Made by a program: the position numbers and the translations under genes. A stretch of DNA of 64,000 nucleotides from Nitrososphaerota archaeon (GTDB taxonomy: Archaea > Thermoproteota > Nitrososphaeria > Nitrososphaerales > Gagatemarchaeaceae): the NCBI GenBank assembly GCA_027887045.1, contig JAPCJH010000001.1, positions 124,001-188,000 of the forward strand, written 5' to 3'. The stretch's first letter is position 1; every line of letters starts with the position of its first letter. Under the pieces are notes generated by a model. That model did not search any database and was not told the origin of the DNA. It saw only the letters and a program-made list of their open reading frames with translations. Below are positions 24,432 to 32,514 of this stretch, one piece after another.

Positions 24432-24956
24432 TCACGGCTTTCTGGACTCTCTGTAAAGATCGCCCAGGAGATTGATGTAGGGCTTCGCCTCGATCAAGAA
24501 GTCGTCGAACTTCCCCCTCTCCAGGGCGAGGGTGTGCTTCTTCCCCTCGGTCACTATCTTCGCGGCGAGGACGATTCCCGGGCTCCTTTCAGGTTGGGCC
24601 TTCAGCTTCGGGAAATGAATCAACGCTCCGTAACCGATTTTCTTTTTCCCCTTTGTGAAGATCAGGTTATAGTACATGCTCATCGTCTTCCGGAATTGCT
24701 CGAGCTGCTTCTTACGGCTCTCGCTCCGTTTCACGTTGTCGAAGTCCGTCGAGGCAAGGGAGTCCACCATCTCTCTGATCAGCTTCATGTCGCCAACTTT
24801 GTTCGTGTAACCCGCGTATTCGATCGGCATCTGGTAAACGGAATGCATCACAGAGTCCCAGTCGTCGAGCACAACGAAGGTCTTGGTGTCGAGGTTCATC
24901 TCTCTCTTCAGTTCGTCGGCGAGGACGTCCTCAACTGTAAGATTCCTCTTGGTCAT
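24432..24956 (-). CDS. Conserved-looking hypothetical protein
   Basis: I do not recognise this 174-residue protein. It looks soluble: an acidic, helical N-terminal half (about residues 1-95, with VLDDWDSVMHSVYQMPIEYAG near 28-48) followed by a more beta-rich C-terminal half (FTKGKKKIGYGALIHFPK near 99-116 and GIVLAAKIVTEG near 125). No catalytic motif is apparent. I chose ATG 24956 because the longer frame upstream would run through the divergent gene; a TATA-like element about 25 bases upstream fits leaderless transcription. It is followed ten bases later by kae1, so it may serve KEOPS or tRNA modification. Confidence 0.6.
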   Translation of the reverse strand: MTKRNLTVEDVLADELKREMNLDTKTFVVLDDWDSVMHSVYQMPIEYAGYTNKVGDMKLIREMVDSLASTDFDNVKRSESRKKQLEQFRKTMSMYYNLIFTKGKKKIGYGALIHFPKLKAQPERSPGIVLAAKIVTEGKKHTLALERGKFDDFLIEAKPYINLLGDLYRESRKP

Positions 24957-24975
24957 GGGGACGGTACGTTCCGAC

Positions 24976-24986
24976 CATATAGTTAT
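24976..24986. promoter_or_regulatory. Shared divergent TATA element
   Basis: CATATAGTTAT can be read as a TATA box in both directions. On the minus strand it lies 20-30 bases from the ATG at 24956; on the plus strand it lies about 40 bases before the CTG proposed at 25024. The distance leaves no room for an additional gene. Confidence 0.45.
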
Positions 24987-25023
24987 CACTTGCGCCCCGA
25001 GGTGCGGCTTAGGAGAAAGCGGA

Positions 25024-25461
25024 CTGAAGAGCGAAATACAGTCGGTCGAAGTCAGCTTCTTTGTCCAGGCGACGGAGGATAGACCGAGGCTGGTCGACTC
25101 AGTCAAGGCTAGACTGTCGTTGGGTACAGACCCCTCCTCAGAGGAGTTGCAGGGGCACTTTGGAAACAGGATCCTGCGCGTGACGTTCCGCTTGGTGGGG
25201 GAGGAAGCGCAGCGGGTCTTCGTCTCGCTTGCCTCGTCGCTTCGGAAGGACCATCGGTCGGATATCGAGGGTAATCTCGGAGCGTTCATGGACGAGCACA
25301 AGGCGCTCTACATCAGGCTGGACAAGCAGGAACTACTTGATGGTAGGTACGTGCTCGCTACGAAAGATCCGGTGAGGATCAAGGTGAAGCCCCGAGCCTT
25401 CCTGATGAAGGGGGACGCGACCGCCTTTTACCACAGGGTCATGGGGCCGTCCGAAAGATGA
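25024..25461 (+). CDS. DUF54-type RNA-binding protein
   Basis: This protein of about 145 residues fits the archaeal RNA-binding family (ribosomal L5-like fold) usually encoded next to RNase P or exosome genes: EIQSVEVSFFVQATEDRPR at the start, LQGHFGNRILRVTFRL in the middle, and LGAFMDEHKALYIRLDKQEL near the end. Start choice: no ATG, GTG or TTG occurs in frame between the TATA element and the conserved N-terminus, but a CTG at 25024 has GGAGA eight bases upstream and gives the normal family length. The only in-frame ATG (24955) would lie upstream of the TATA box and overlap the divergent start codon. Confidence 0.65.
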   Translation: MKSEIQSVEVSFFVQATEDRPRLVDSVKARLSLGTDPSSEELQGHFGNRILRVTFRLVGEEAQRVFVSLASSLRKDHRSDIEGNLGAFMDEHKALYIRLDKQELLDGRYVLATKDPVRIKVKPRAFLMKGDATAFYHRVMGPSER

Positions 25462-25748
25462 CCCACGTTGGAAGGACGAGGAAGAGGTACCTACTGGTGT
25501 CCAGCGAATCGCCTCTGTCTGAGGCCACGCGTGCGGAGCTGATGGGCCGTCTTGACAAGAGATTTCCCCTCGCCAAAAAGCGGCTGACGGTCTGGTTCGA
25601 CCTGGGGTTCATCGTCAAGAGTGACCCGAAAGAAGTGGACGACCTGAAGAGGTGGCTGGAAGACTACTCAACCCCGGACGGGAAGCTTCGACCCGTTAGA
25701 ACCTCGGGTGCCATCGGTAAACTCAAAAAGCTCGTCAAAAAAGCGTGA
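25458..25748 (+). CDS. rnp2: RNase P protein component 2 (Pop5)
   Basis: This 96-residue protein resembles archaeal Pop5: an opening KRYLLVSSES strand, a middle stretch VWFDLGFIVKSDPKEVDDLKRW, and a C-terminal VRTSGAIGKLKKL that matches the conserved SGTI-K-LK end of the family. Pop5 pairs with Rpp30 to activate the RNase P catalytic RNA in tRNA 5' maturation. It overlaps the DUF54 gene by four bases. Rpp30, often next to Pop5, is not seen here. The protein is shorter than usual (about 110-130) and the call is by pattern. Confidence 0.65.
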   Translation: MTHVGRTRKRYLLVSSESPLSEATRAELMGRLDKRFPLAKKRLTVWFDLGFIVKSDPKEVDDLKRWLEDYSTPDGKLRPVRTSGAIGKLKKLVKKA

Positions 25749-26135
25749 GTGACGGGATTGGTCAAATTTTTCAGCGACGACTTCTTCAAGGAGGTGGAGA
25801 CTACGCTCACAGCAGACCCCAAGTGGCAGGAGGGGACAAAGGGCATGAAATCTACGATCCTTTTGAGCGCCACTGACCTCCCAGCGAGCTACCTGCTTAC
25901 CGTGGAATCTGGAAATACGAGCATACAGAAGACAGAGACCCCGACCCCCGCCGAGTTCTCTTTTGAGGGGACCTACGAAGTCTGGTCCAGGGTTGGGAAG
26001 GGGGACCTCGATCTGCAGTCCGCCGTCCTCAAGGGTTCCCTTAGGTTCAAGGGGTCGATAACCAAGATTCTCTTCTACAAGGACAGATTCTTGAGAATCG
26101 CCGACGCGATAAAGGGGATTCAGAAGGAGTACTAG
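25749..26135 (+). CDS. SCP2 sterol-carrier domain protein
   Basis: The protein has 128 residues. The order of a VKFFSDDFFKEVETTL helix, a strand STILLSATDLPASYLLTVE, and a closing FKGSITKILFYKDRFLRIADAI helix matches stand-alone SCP2 lipid-binding proteins, which hold acyl or sterol chains in a hydrophobic tunnel. It faces the acyl-CoA metabolism genes that follow on the other strand, and overlaps the DUF35 gene end by four bases. The start is GTG at 25749, directly after the pop5 stop; a TTG at 25758 is an alternative. The ligand is unknown. Confidence 0.7.
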   Translation: MTGLVKFFSDDFFKEVETTLTADPKWQEGTKGMKSTILLSATDLPASYLLTVESGNTSIQKTETPTPAEFSFEGTYEVWSRVGKGDLDLQSAVLKGSLRFKGSITKILFYKDRFLRIADAIKGIQKEY

Positions 26136-26563
26136 CTTCTTACGAAGACGTAGTACGGATTTCCTTCTTCGCTGGCCCTCGCTTCAAGATGCATCCTCTC
26201 TCCGATTTTCACGTTTTCCACCTTCCCTCCTTCGAGCCACGCGAGAACTTTGAGGCCACTTGACAGCTTTCCTATGGCTATCATGTAGGGGTCATTTTTC
26301 ACGAAGCTGGCCGGAGTTATCTGGACGAACGTGTATGTTACGAGCGTCGCATCGGTACCCAAGTCGACCCACTCGTGATCGCTGCTCATGCAATTTGGGC
26401 AATCACCCTGGGGCGGAAAGCTCACGTTCCCGCACGCCTTGCACTTGGTGGTGACGAACTTCCCGACCCTCAGCGCGTCCCAGAACTGGTGGGTCCTCGC
26501 GATAGGGATGTCGAAGCGGAGGGACAACGACCTACGCGAATGCAGGGTGGGTTGCTCTGACAT
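26132..26563 (-). CDS. DUF35 zinc-ribbon/OB-fold protein, thiolase partner
   Basis: This 143-residue protein has the rubredoxin-like zinc ribbon CKACG..CPNC near residues 41-58 followed by an OB-fold domain. It belongs to the DUF35 family that forms complexes with archaeal thiolases and with HMG-CoA synthase, passing acetoacetyl-CoA or other acyl-CoA between active sites. It is encoded directly after the thiolase on the same strand, with a six-base gap, which supports that role. No HMG-CoA synthase gene is seen beside it, so it may instead serve this acyl-CoA cluster. Confidence 0.85.
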   Translation of the reverse strand: MSEQPTLHSRRSLSLRFDIPIARTHQFWDALRVGKFVTTKCKACGNVSFPPQGDCPNCMSSDHEWVDLGTDATLVTYTFVQITPASFVKNDPYMIAIGKLSSGLKVLAWLEGGKVENVKIGERMHLEARASEEGNPYYVFVRS

Positions 26564-26569
26564 TGCGGT

Positions 26570-27730
26570 CTAATTCCTAGACAAGATGCTCACGTAAGCG
26601 TAGTGCCCGGTCCCCCCGACGTTGTGAACAAGCCCTACTCCGTTCCTTATTGGTGCCTGGTGGTTCCCTGCCTCGCCCCTGAGCTGCTTTGATATCTCCA
26701 CCATCATCGAGACGCCCGTGGCGCCTATGGGGTGCCCCTTCGCCTTCAATCCGCCGTCAAGGTTGACCGGTATCCTGCCCCCAACTTCGGTCTGGCCCTC
26801 CCTTATCATAGCGGCCGCTTCTCCTTTCTTGCAAAAGCCGAGGTCTTCATACGCCATCAACTCTGCTATCGTGAAACAATCATGGCAAGTGGCGACGTCG
26901 ATATCGCGCGGAGTGACCTTTGCAGCTTCATACGCACGTCTCGCCGCTTCGACCGACGCTGCCAGACCCACGTAATCGTCACGTTTGCTGAGGTTGGCCG
27001 AGTCCGACGAGTACCCGACGCCGCGGATCCAGATGGGCGTGTCGGTGAGTTTCTTCGCCACCTCCTCGCTGGCGAGGACCACCGTCGCGGAGCCGTCCGT
27101 CAGAGGACATGCATCGTAGAGTTTCAACGGCCATGAAACAACCTGAGAGGAGAGGACCTTCTCGAGAGTAACCTCCTTCTGGAACTGCGCGAGCGGATTC
27201 ATCGCCCCGTAGTGATGGGCTTTCACGGCCACCCTCCCCATGTCCTCCTCCGTCGTCCCGAACTTGTCCATGTGCGCCACCGCGTAAAGCGCGTAGTACG
27301 CTGGGAACGTCATCCCGTAGTTTTCGAACTCCCACATGTAGGAACCCGCCCGCCCTATCAGCTCGACAGACGTCAGGGTGTCGACTTCGGTCATCTTCTC
27401 CACACCGACCGCCATCGCGATGTCTCCCTCGCCGCTGACTATGCTGTTGTACGCGGTCTTCACGGCCGCGCTCCCGCTTGCGCACGCAGCCTCCACCCTC
27501 ATCGTGCCAACAGACGTCAGGCCCGCATACTCGTTGACTATGACGGCCGGCAGGGATTCCTCGTACCATCCTCCAGCGCTCCCGACGACGACGTTCTTGA
27601 TGTCCTTCTTGTCTACCCCGGCGTCATCGATAGCTTGCTTAATCGATTCGAAGGCCAGCTCGGCGACATCGACGTCTGTCCTCCTTCCGAACTTCGAATG
27701 TCCTAACCCCACTATTGCGACCCTGCTCAA
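26570..27730 (-). CDS. Thiolase-family acyltransferase (acetyl-CoA acetyltransferase-like)
   Basis: This 386-residue enzyme has the acyl-accepting cysteine in EAACASGSAAVK near residue 83, and GHPIGATGVSMM near 334 plus the C-terminal HNVGGTGHYAYV segment with the active-site histidines. It lacks the CxGGG-type base found in degradative thiolases; the motif is VGGTG. This is the archaeal SCP-x/acetoacetyl-CoA thiolase branch that works with a DUF35 partner, encoded next to it. The start is ATG at 27730. An inverted repeat lies 18-43 bases upstream. Confidence 0.88.
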   Translation of the reverse strand: MSRVAIVGLGHSKFGRRTDVDVAELAFESIKQAIDDAGVDKKDIKNVVVGSAGGWYEESLPAVIVNEYAGLTSVGTMRVEAACASGSAAVKTAYNSIVSGEGDIAMAVGVEKMTEVDTLTSVELIGRAGSYMWEFENYGMTFPAYYALYAVAHMDKFGTTEEDMGRVAVKAHHYGAMNPLAQFQKEVTLEKVLSSQVVSWPLKLYDACPLTDGSATVVLASEEVAKKLTDTPIWIRGVGYSSDSANLSKRDDYVGLAASVEAARRAYEAAKVTPRDIDVATCHDCFTIAELMAYEDLGFCKKGEAAAMIREGQTEVGGRIPVNLDGGLKAKGHPIGATGVSMMVEISKQLRGEAGNHQAPIRNGVGLVHNVGGTGHYAYVSILSRN

Positions 27731-27747
27731 GGTACTCTCTACTTTTG

Positions 27748-27773
27748 TGAGATACGCACTTCCCTGTATTTCA
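27748..27773. promoter_or_regulatory. Inverted repeat in the thiolase promoter
   Basis: TGAGATAC and GTATTTCA, separated by ten bases, pair at seven of eight positions. The element begins 18 bases upstream of the thiolase start and covers the place expected for its TATA region, so it could be a repressor site. Confidence 0.35.
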
Positions 27774-27803
27774 AGGATGCTGCGATCCGCATGCTTTGTA
27801 AGA

Positions 27804-29012
27804 TCAGACGATCTGAGGCTTACTGGTGATGCCCATCTCTTTCGCGACCTCCTTCATTATGGTCAGTCGCTGGATGTCGTTCGTCCCTTCGTAGGTCTTT
27901 ATGATCTGAGAATCTCGCAGAATCCTCTCGACCTGCATGTCCACGGAGACCCCGTAAGCACCCATTATCATCATGGCCGCGTGGGCATTCTTCTCGGCTG
28001 CTTCGGTGGAGACTATCTTGGCTATGGACGATGCTTTTATGAAATCCTTTCCGGTCTTCGTCAGGGTGGCTCCCCAGTATGTGAGGAGCCTCGCGGTGTG
28101 AACGGCGATTGTCATCTCCGCTATCTTGAACTGCACCTGCTGGTAGCTGAGAAGATAGTTCCCGAAGGTCTGGCGTTGAGTCGCGTACTTCAGGGCGGCC
28201 TCGAGGGCGGCCTGGGCAAGTCCCGTCCCCTGCGCTGCAACGCCTATTCGACCGTGGTCGTACGTCGTGAGGGCAACATTGACGCCCCGTCCTACCTCCC
28301 CGACTATGTTCTCTTCCGGTACCTCCAAGTTGTCGAGAACGATTTCTACGGGTTGGTCCCCCCGGAGGCCGATCACGTCTATCACGTTCCCGACATTCAG
28401 CCCGGGGGTCCCCTTCTCCACAAGGAACGCGGTGACACCTCGGTGCCTCTTCTCCGTTTCTGCAGCGCTCGTGCGAGCGAAGACGAGGAATATGTCCGCC
28501 TTGTCGCCGTTGGTGATGAACATCTTCTTGCCATTGATGACGTATTTGCCACCCTTCTTCTCGGCGGTCGTGCTTATCCCGGCAACGTCGGACCCCGCCC
28601 CGGGCTCGGTCATAGCATGGGCCGCCAGTTTTTCTCCCCTCGCTATAGGGGTCAAGTACCTCCGCTTCTGTTCCTCGTTGCCGAAGAGCGCGATAGGAGT
28701 GGACACGAGGTAGTTTGCGCCGACCACCGAGGAAAAAGCGGCCGAGAACCTGGCTATCTCTTCCGTGGCCAACACGAGCGATAGGTCGTCGCCGCCCCCG
28801 CCGCCGTATTCTTCTGGGAAGGGGACGCCGAATAGACCGAGCTTCGCCGCTTTGCGGACGAGGTCCATGTCCATGCGGTTCTCCTTGTCGATCTTCTGGG
28901 CCTTCGGAGCGAGCTCCTTCTCGGCGAATTCACGCACGATCTTTCTGAAGGCTTCGTGCTCATCGGAAATCTTGATGTTGTATTCCGTTGAGTTTGGCGA
29001 GAGAGTACTCAT
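27804..29012 (-). CDS. Acyl-CoA dehydrogenase
   Basis: The protein has 402 residues. It carries the family signatures MTEPGAGSDVAGI near residue 133 and the FAD-binding YATQRQTFG near 288, and it has the catalytic glutamate in IKTYEGTNDIQRL near 382. Such enzymes oxidise acyl-CoA to trans-2-enoyl-CoA and pass electrons to an electron-transferring flavoprotein; none of its subunits is in this window. The substrate chain length is unknown; position between thiolase and HAD/ECH genes suggests short or branched chains. The start is ATG at 29012. Confidence 0.92.
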   Translation of the reverse strand: MSTLSPNSTEYNIKISDEHEAFRKIVREFAEKELAPKAQKIDKENRMDMDLVRKAAKLGLFGVPFPEEYGGGGGDDLSLVLATEEIARFSAAFSSVVGANYLVSTPIALFGNEEQKRRYLTPIARGEKLAAHAMTEPGAGSDVAGISTTAEKKGGKYVINGKKMFITNGDKADIFLVFARTSAAETEKRHRGVTAFLVEKGTPGLNVGNVIDVIGLRGDQPVEIVLDNLEVPEENIVGEVGRGVNVALTTYDHGRIGVAAQGTGLAQAALEAALKYATQRQTFGNYLLSYQQVQFKIAEMTIAVHTARLLTYWGATLTKTGKDFIKASSIAKIVSTEAAEKNAHAAMMIMGAYGVSVDMQVERILRDSQIIKTYEGTNDIQRLTIMKEVAKEMGITSKPQIV

Positions 29013-29106
29013 GACGGGGATTCTTCTCTATCATTCGAGCCTGAGGGGCGCGCTGCCAAGGAAGCTGTGCTCCATGCGGGCGATCGTAGAACTGATAACG
29101 CTTTCC

Positions 29107-31095
29107 TCACTCCCCCTTGAATTCCGGCTCCTTCTTCGACAGGAACGCGGCGATGCCTTCGGAGAAGTCTTGAGTTGACGTAAGAAGTCCGAAGCTGCTC
29201 GCCTCGAAGAGCTGCCCTATGTCGGTCGGGACCTGCGTCGAAAGCGTTGTGGCGTATTTTGCGAACTTGAGCGCGATCGGCGGCTGCTTGGCAAGCTTCA
29301 GGGCGAATTCGGTAACCCCCTGCATGAGCTGATCCTTAGTGAAGACTCTGTTCACGAGGCCGACCTTGAGCGCATCCTGGGCGGAGAGTTTCTCGGCGAG
29401 AAAAATCATCTCCTTCGCTTTCGTGAGGCCGACGATGCGTACCAATCGCTGCGTCCCCCCCGCTCCCGGGAGCAGTCCGAGCCCGGTTTCAGTTAGCCCG
29501 ATTTGACTGTCATCGGACGCGAGTCGAAAGTCGCAGGCGAGCGCAAGCTCGCAACCTCCACCAAACGCGTATCCTGATATCCCCGCGATCACCGGCTTTG
29601 AGAGCCTCTCGATTGAGCTGAAGACCTCGAACCATCTACGCGCTTGGTCGAATATCTTGGATGGAGATGGAGACTCGAACGTCGTCAGGTCCGCTCCAGC
29701 GCTGAACGCGCGTCCCCCTTCTCCGACGATTACGACTACCCTCACGCTAGTGTCAGATTCGAGCACGCGGAGGACGGAAGCGAGCTCCTCTATCATCTTG
29801 GATGTCAGGGTGTTCAGCCGGTGCGGCCTGTTGAGCGTAATCCAAGCGAGAGGTGGGCTATTCTTCAGGATGATTTCGTCGAACTTGTTCTCGGTCAAGG
29901 CGTATTCGTAGAAACCTCGTCCCGATTTGGTCCCCAGCTTGCCCTTCGAAACCATCTCGAGGAGAAGCGGGTCGGGTTCGTACATCTGACCGCCATCTTT
30001 CTCTTTTGATCTGAGCACTTCCACGATCTGGTCTATCCCCCACCGGTCAGCAAGCCTGAAAATCCCTTCTGGGAAGCCAAGCCCGAGCTTGACAGATTTG
30101 TCGACCTCTTCAAAAGAACAGACCTCGTTTCGCACGAGCCAGGCAGCCGCGTTGACTGCTGGCGCGAATACCTGGACCGGGTCGAAGCCTTCGCCGCTGT
30201 TACGCGACAGGCTGGGTCGCTCCCACTTGCTACCCGAGTACTTGTAAAATCCTTCACCGCTCTTCCTCCCGAACTTTCCATCGTCGAACTTCTGCTTGAT
30301 GAGCGGGGCGACCATGACATTCAAGGGGTCCCTCTCTCTGACCGCTTCGGATGCTTTGTAAATCGTATCGATGCCGCTGTAGTCAGCGAGTTCGAAGAGG
30401 CCCATCGGGAGCCCGACCTGATAGGTCGCCGACGAATCAATTTGCTCGATGGTCGCCTCACCCCGGCCGACGACCCACGCCGCTTCGTTGAGGAGAGGTC
30501 CGAGAATCCGGTTCACTATGAAACCCGGGACGTCCTTCCTGCACACGACCACTTCCTTACCGAACCTCTTCCCGATCTCGATTCCGAAAGTGAGAGTCTC
30601 ATCGCTCGTCTTCTCGCCCTTGATTACCTCGACGAGAGGCATCAGGGGTGGAGGATTGAAGAAGTGCATCCCGAGGAACCTCTCGGGATTCTTCGTAGCG
30701 GAAGCGAGCTCGGTTATCGGGAGCGTGCTTGTGTTGGATGCGAAAACGGCGCGCTTCGGCGCCGCCCTGTCAACCCTGGAGAAGACCTCGCGCTTTGTCT
30801 TGATATCCTCGGGTACCGCTTCGATCACTAGATCGGCGTCGGTGACCGCGTCTTCAAGGTCGACCGTCCCCCTGGTCCTGGAGAAGATTTCGGCTGCGCC
30901 TATTTCAGTAATCACCTTCTTCTCTGCGAACTTCGACAGGCTCCACTTCATCTTTTCCAGTCCTGATTCCACCAACTCCTTCTTGATGTCGTAGAGATTG
31001 ACCTTGCAGCCGGCCAGAGCAGCGACTTCAGCAATGCCGTGTCCCATGACGCCAGCGCCGAGCACCGCGACGGTCTTCACGTCTCCCGACTTCAT
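29107..31095 (-). CDS. Fused 3-hydroxyacyl-CoA dehydrogenase / enoyl-CoA hydratase
   Basis: This 662-residue bifunctional protein begins with the dehydrogenase: NAD motif VAVLGAGVMGHGIAEVAAL near residue 9, then the conserved SNTSTLPITELA and HFFNPPPLMPLVE segments, followed by two C-terminal dehydrogenase repeats. The crotonase domain starts at about residue 410, with GRAFSAGADL near 465, GYAFGGGCELALACD near 510 and ETGLGLLPGAGGTQR near 534 holding the two catalytic glutamates. In Thaumarchaeota and Sulfolobales the same fusion acts as crotonyl-CoA hydratase/3-hydroxybutyryl-CoA dehydrogenase in the hydroxypropionate-hydroxybutyrate cycle; here fatty-acid or amino-acid oxidation is equally possible. 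The start is ATG at 31095. Confidence 0.93.
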   Translation of the reverse strand: MKSGDVKTVAVLGAGVMGHGIAEVAALAGCKVNLYDIKKELVESGLEKMKWSLSKFAEKKVITEIGAAEIFSRTRGTVDLEDAVTDADLVIEAVPEDIKTKREVFSRVDRAAPKRAVFASNTSTLPITELASATKNPERFLGMHFFNPPPLMPLVEVIKGEKTSDETLTFGIEIGKRFGKEVVVCRKDVPGFIVNRILGPLLNEAAWVVGRGEATIEQIDSSATYQVGLPMGLFELADYSGIDTIYKASEAVRERDPLNVMVAPLIKQKFDDGKFGRKSGEGFYKYSGSKWERPSLSRNSGEGFDPVQVFAPAVNAAAWLVRNEVCSFEEVDKSVKLGLGFPEGIFRLADRWGIDQIVEVLRSKEKDGGQMYEPDPLLLEMVSKGKLGTKSGRGFYEYALTENKFDEIILKNSPPLAWITLNRPHRLNTLTSKMIEELASVLRVLESDTSVRVVVIVGEGGRAFSAGADLTTFESPSPSKIFDQARRWFEVFSSIERLSKPVIAGISGYAFGGGCELALACDFRLASDDSQIGLTETGLGLLPGAGGTQRLVRIVGLTKAKEMIFLAEKLSAQDALKVGLVNRVFTKDQLMQGVTEFALKLAKQPPIALKFAKYATTLSTQVPTDIGQLFEASSFGLLTSTQDFSEGIAAFLSKKEPEFKGE

Positions 31096-31144
31096 CGCCT
31101 TTCTTTCCTTCGGAACCCGTTACACGTTAAAAGCCTTCAGACGA

Positions 31145-32293
31145 TTACTGCAAGACGCCTTGTGATTTCAGCTCCCTGATCTCTCGGGGAGAGCGTCCGA
31201 GGCGCTTCATGATGACGGATGTGTGTTCCCCGAGGGCGGGCGCTCTCTCGTAACGAGCCCTCAGTTCCGGGACGAAGTGAAGCGGCAAAGACAGGACACT
31301 CGATGATTTTCCGATGGAACGCTCGAGAATCCCTGACGCCTTTGCCCAACGCGAACTCAGTACCTCCTCGATATCCAAGACGGGGGTAGCGCAAGTCTCC
31401 TTGCCCATGAGAATCCCTGCCCATTCGTCACGGGTCTTCGTGGCAAATTTCTTTGCTAGACTTTTTCTGAGCGCCTCTTTTTCCCTGTAGGTCTCCGATC
31501 TCGCTCCTTCCAGCTCCGGCAGACCGAGTATAACGAGGAGGTTGTGCCAGAATTCGTTCTCGATCGCGGCGACCGCGACGAGCTTTTTGTCCCCGGTCCT
31601 GAAAAGGTTGTAGCGTGCGTCCGAACCAAACACAAGACTGTGGCCGTGCGTTGGCGGCGTCTTGGTGACGGTGAACGCGGCCACGGGAATCACGAGCCAC
31701 GAGATGAGCGACTGCACTATTGGAACGTCGACGAAGATTGCGGACTTCCTCCTGCTGGCAAGTGCTCCTAGAATCCCGACGGCGGCGTACATCGCGGAGC
31801 TGAGGTCTCCCAGCTGGACGAGGGGAACGTGGGGCTCTTTGAGGTCTCGGAGGACGCCGCTCATTGCCTGGAAATTGAGGTCATGCCCTGGCATCGAGCT
31901 CAGCGGGTTTGCGCTCCCGTAAGATGAGATTGAACAGTAGATGATCCTAGGATTGACCCTCTTTACATCAGCGAAGGAGAACCCGAGGCGCGACATCGCG
32001 CCGGGTCTGAAGCCCTCGATGAAGACATCGGATTTGCGGAGAAGTTCCCGCAAGATCGCTTTCCCCTCTCGACTTTTGAGGTTGAGACCGATGCTCATCT
32101 TGTTCCTGTTCACCATCGCGTGAACGGGACTTCGCCCTCGCTGGAGCGGCGGAGTCAGCCGCATGTAATCGCCGAGCCCGGGCTCCTCCACCTTGATTAC
32201 TTCCGCGCCCATGTCTGCCAAGAGCATTGTGCAGAAGCCTCCCGGCAGGAGCCTCGTGGCGTCTAACACGCGAACCCCGTCCAGCAATTGCAC
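31145..32293 (-). CDS. Class III CoA-transferase (CaiB/BaiF family)
   Basis: This 382-residue enzyme matches family III CoA-transferases: VRVLDATRLLPGGFCTMLLADMGAEVIKVE at the start, then NRNKMSIGLNLKSREGK near residue 64, GFRPGAMSRLG near 95, and SMPGHDLNFQAMSG near 133, which holds the catalytic aspartate. It exchanges CoA between carboxylic acids. It sits at the upstream end of the acyl-CoA gene row (dehydrogenase, fusion enzyme, thiolase) on the same strand. The start is ATG at 32293, and a TTTAAT/CTTTTAGG stretch near 32316-32330 can serve as a TATA box. Confidence 0.88.
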   Translation of the reverse strand: MQLLDGVRVLDATRLLPGGFCTMLLADMGAEVIKVEEPGLGDYMRLTPPLQRGRSPVHAMVNRNKMSIGLNLKSREGKAILRELLRKSDVFIEGFRPGAMSRLGFSFADVKRVNPRIIYCSISSYGSANPLSSMPGHDLNFQAMSGVLRDLKEPHVPLVQLGDLSSAMYAAVGILGALASRRKSAIFVDVPIVQSLISWLVIPVAAFTVTKTPPTHGHSLVFGSDARYNLFRTGDKKLVAVAAIENEFWHNLLVILGLPELEGARSETYREKEALRKSLAKKFATKTRDEWAGILMGKETCATPVLDIEEVLSSRWAKASGILERSIGKSSSVLSLPLHFVPELRARYERAPALGEHTSVIMKRLGRSPREIRELKSQGVLQ

Positions 32294-32339
32294 GACCGGA
32301 GCCCTTCATTCCCAGATTAAAGCCTAAAAGGAGAGTCAT

Positions 32340-32360
32340 TCATCGTCACCACGACGATGA
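32340..32360. promoter_or_regulatory. 8-bp inverted repeat upstream of the CoA-transferase gene
   Basis: TCATCGTC, five bases, then GACGATGA form a perfect inverted repeat in the divergent intergenic region (32294-32514). It is 47 bases upstream of the minus-strand CoA-transferase start, just beyond its probable TATA box, and far from the plus-strand start at 32515. The place suits a regulator of the acyl-CoA genes. Confidence 0.4.
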
Positions 32361-32514
32361 GGTGAAGCCGTCCCAGTCATAGCCCCGATTAAGCTCCGTG
32401 GGCAGATGATGAACTCGCGACGATACCGAGTCAAAAAATTACATTAACAGGAATACGGTTCAAACAACTCGCCGACAAGCTGATAAAGCCAGACACGGCT
32501 CGAGGTTCGAGAAC

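Noticed and set aside
32396-32440. Another ATGATGA motif upstream of the CoA-binding gene, suggesting a C/D RNA.
   Set aside because: No D box at the proper distance; it is likely intergenic background.
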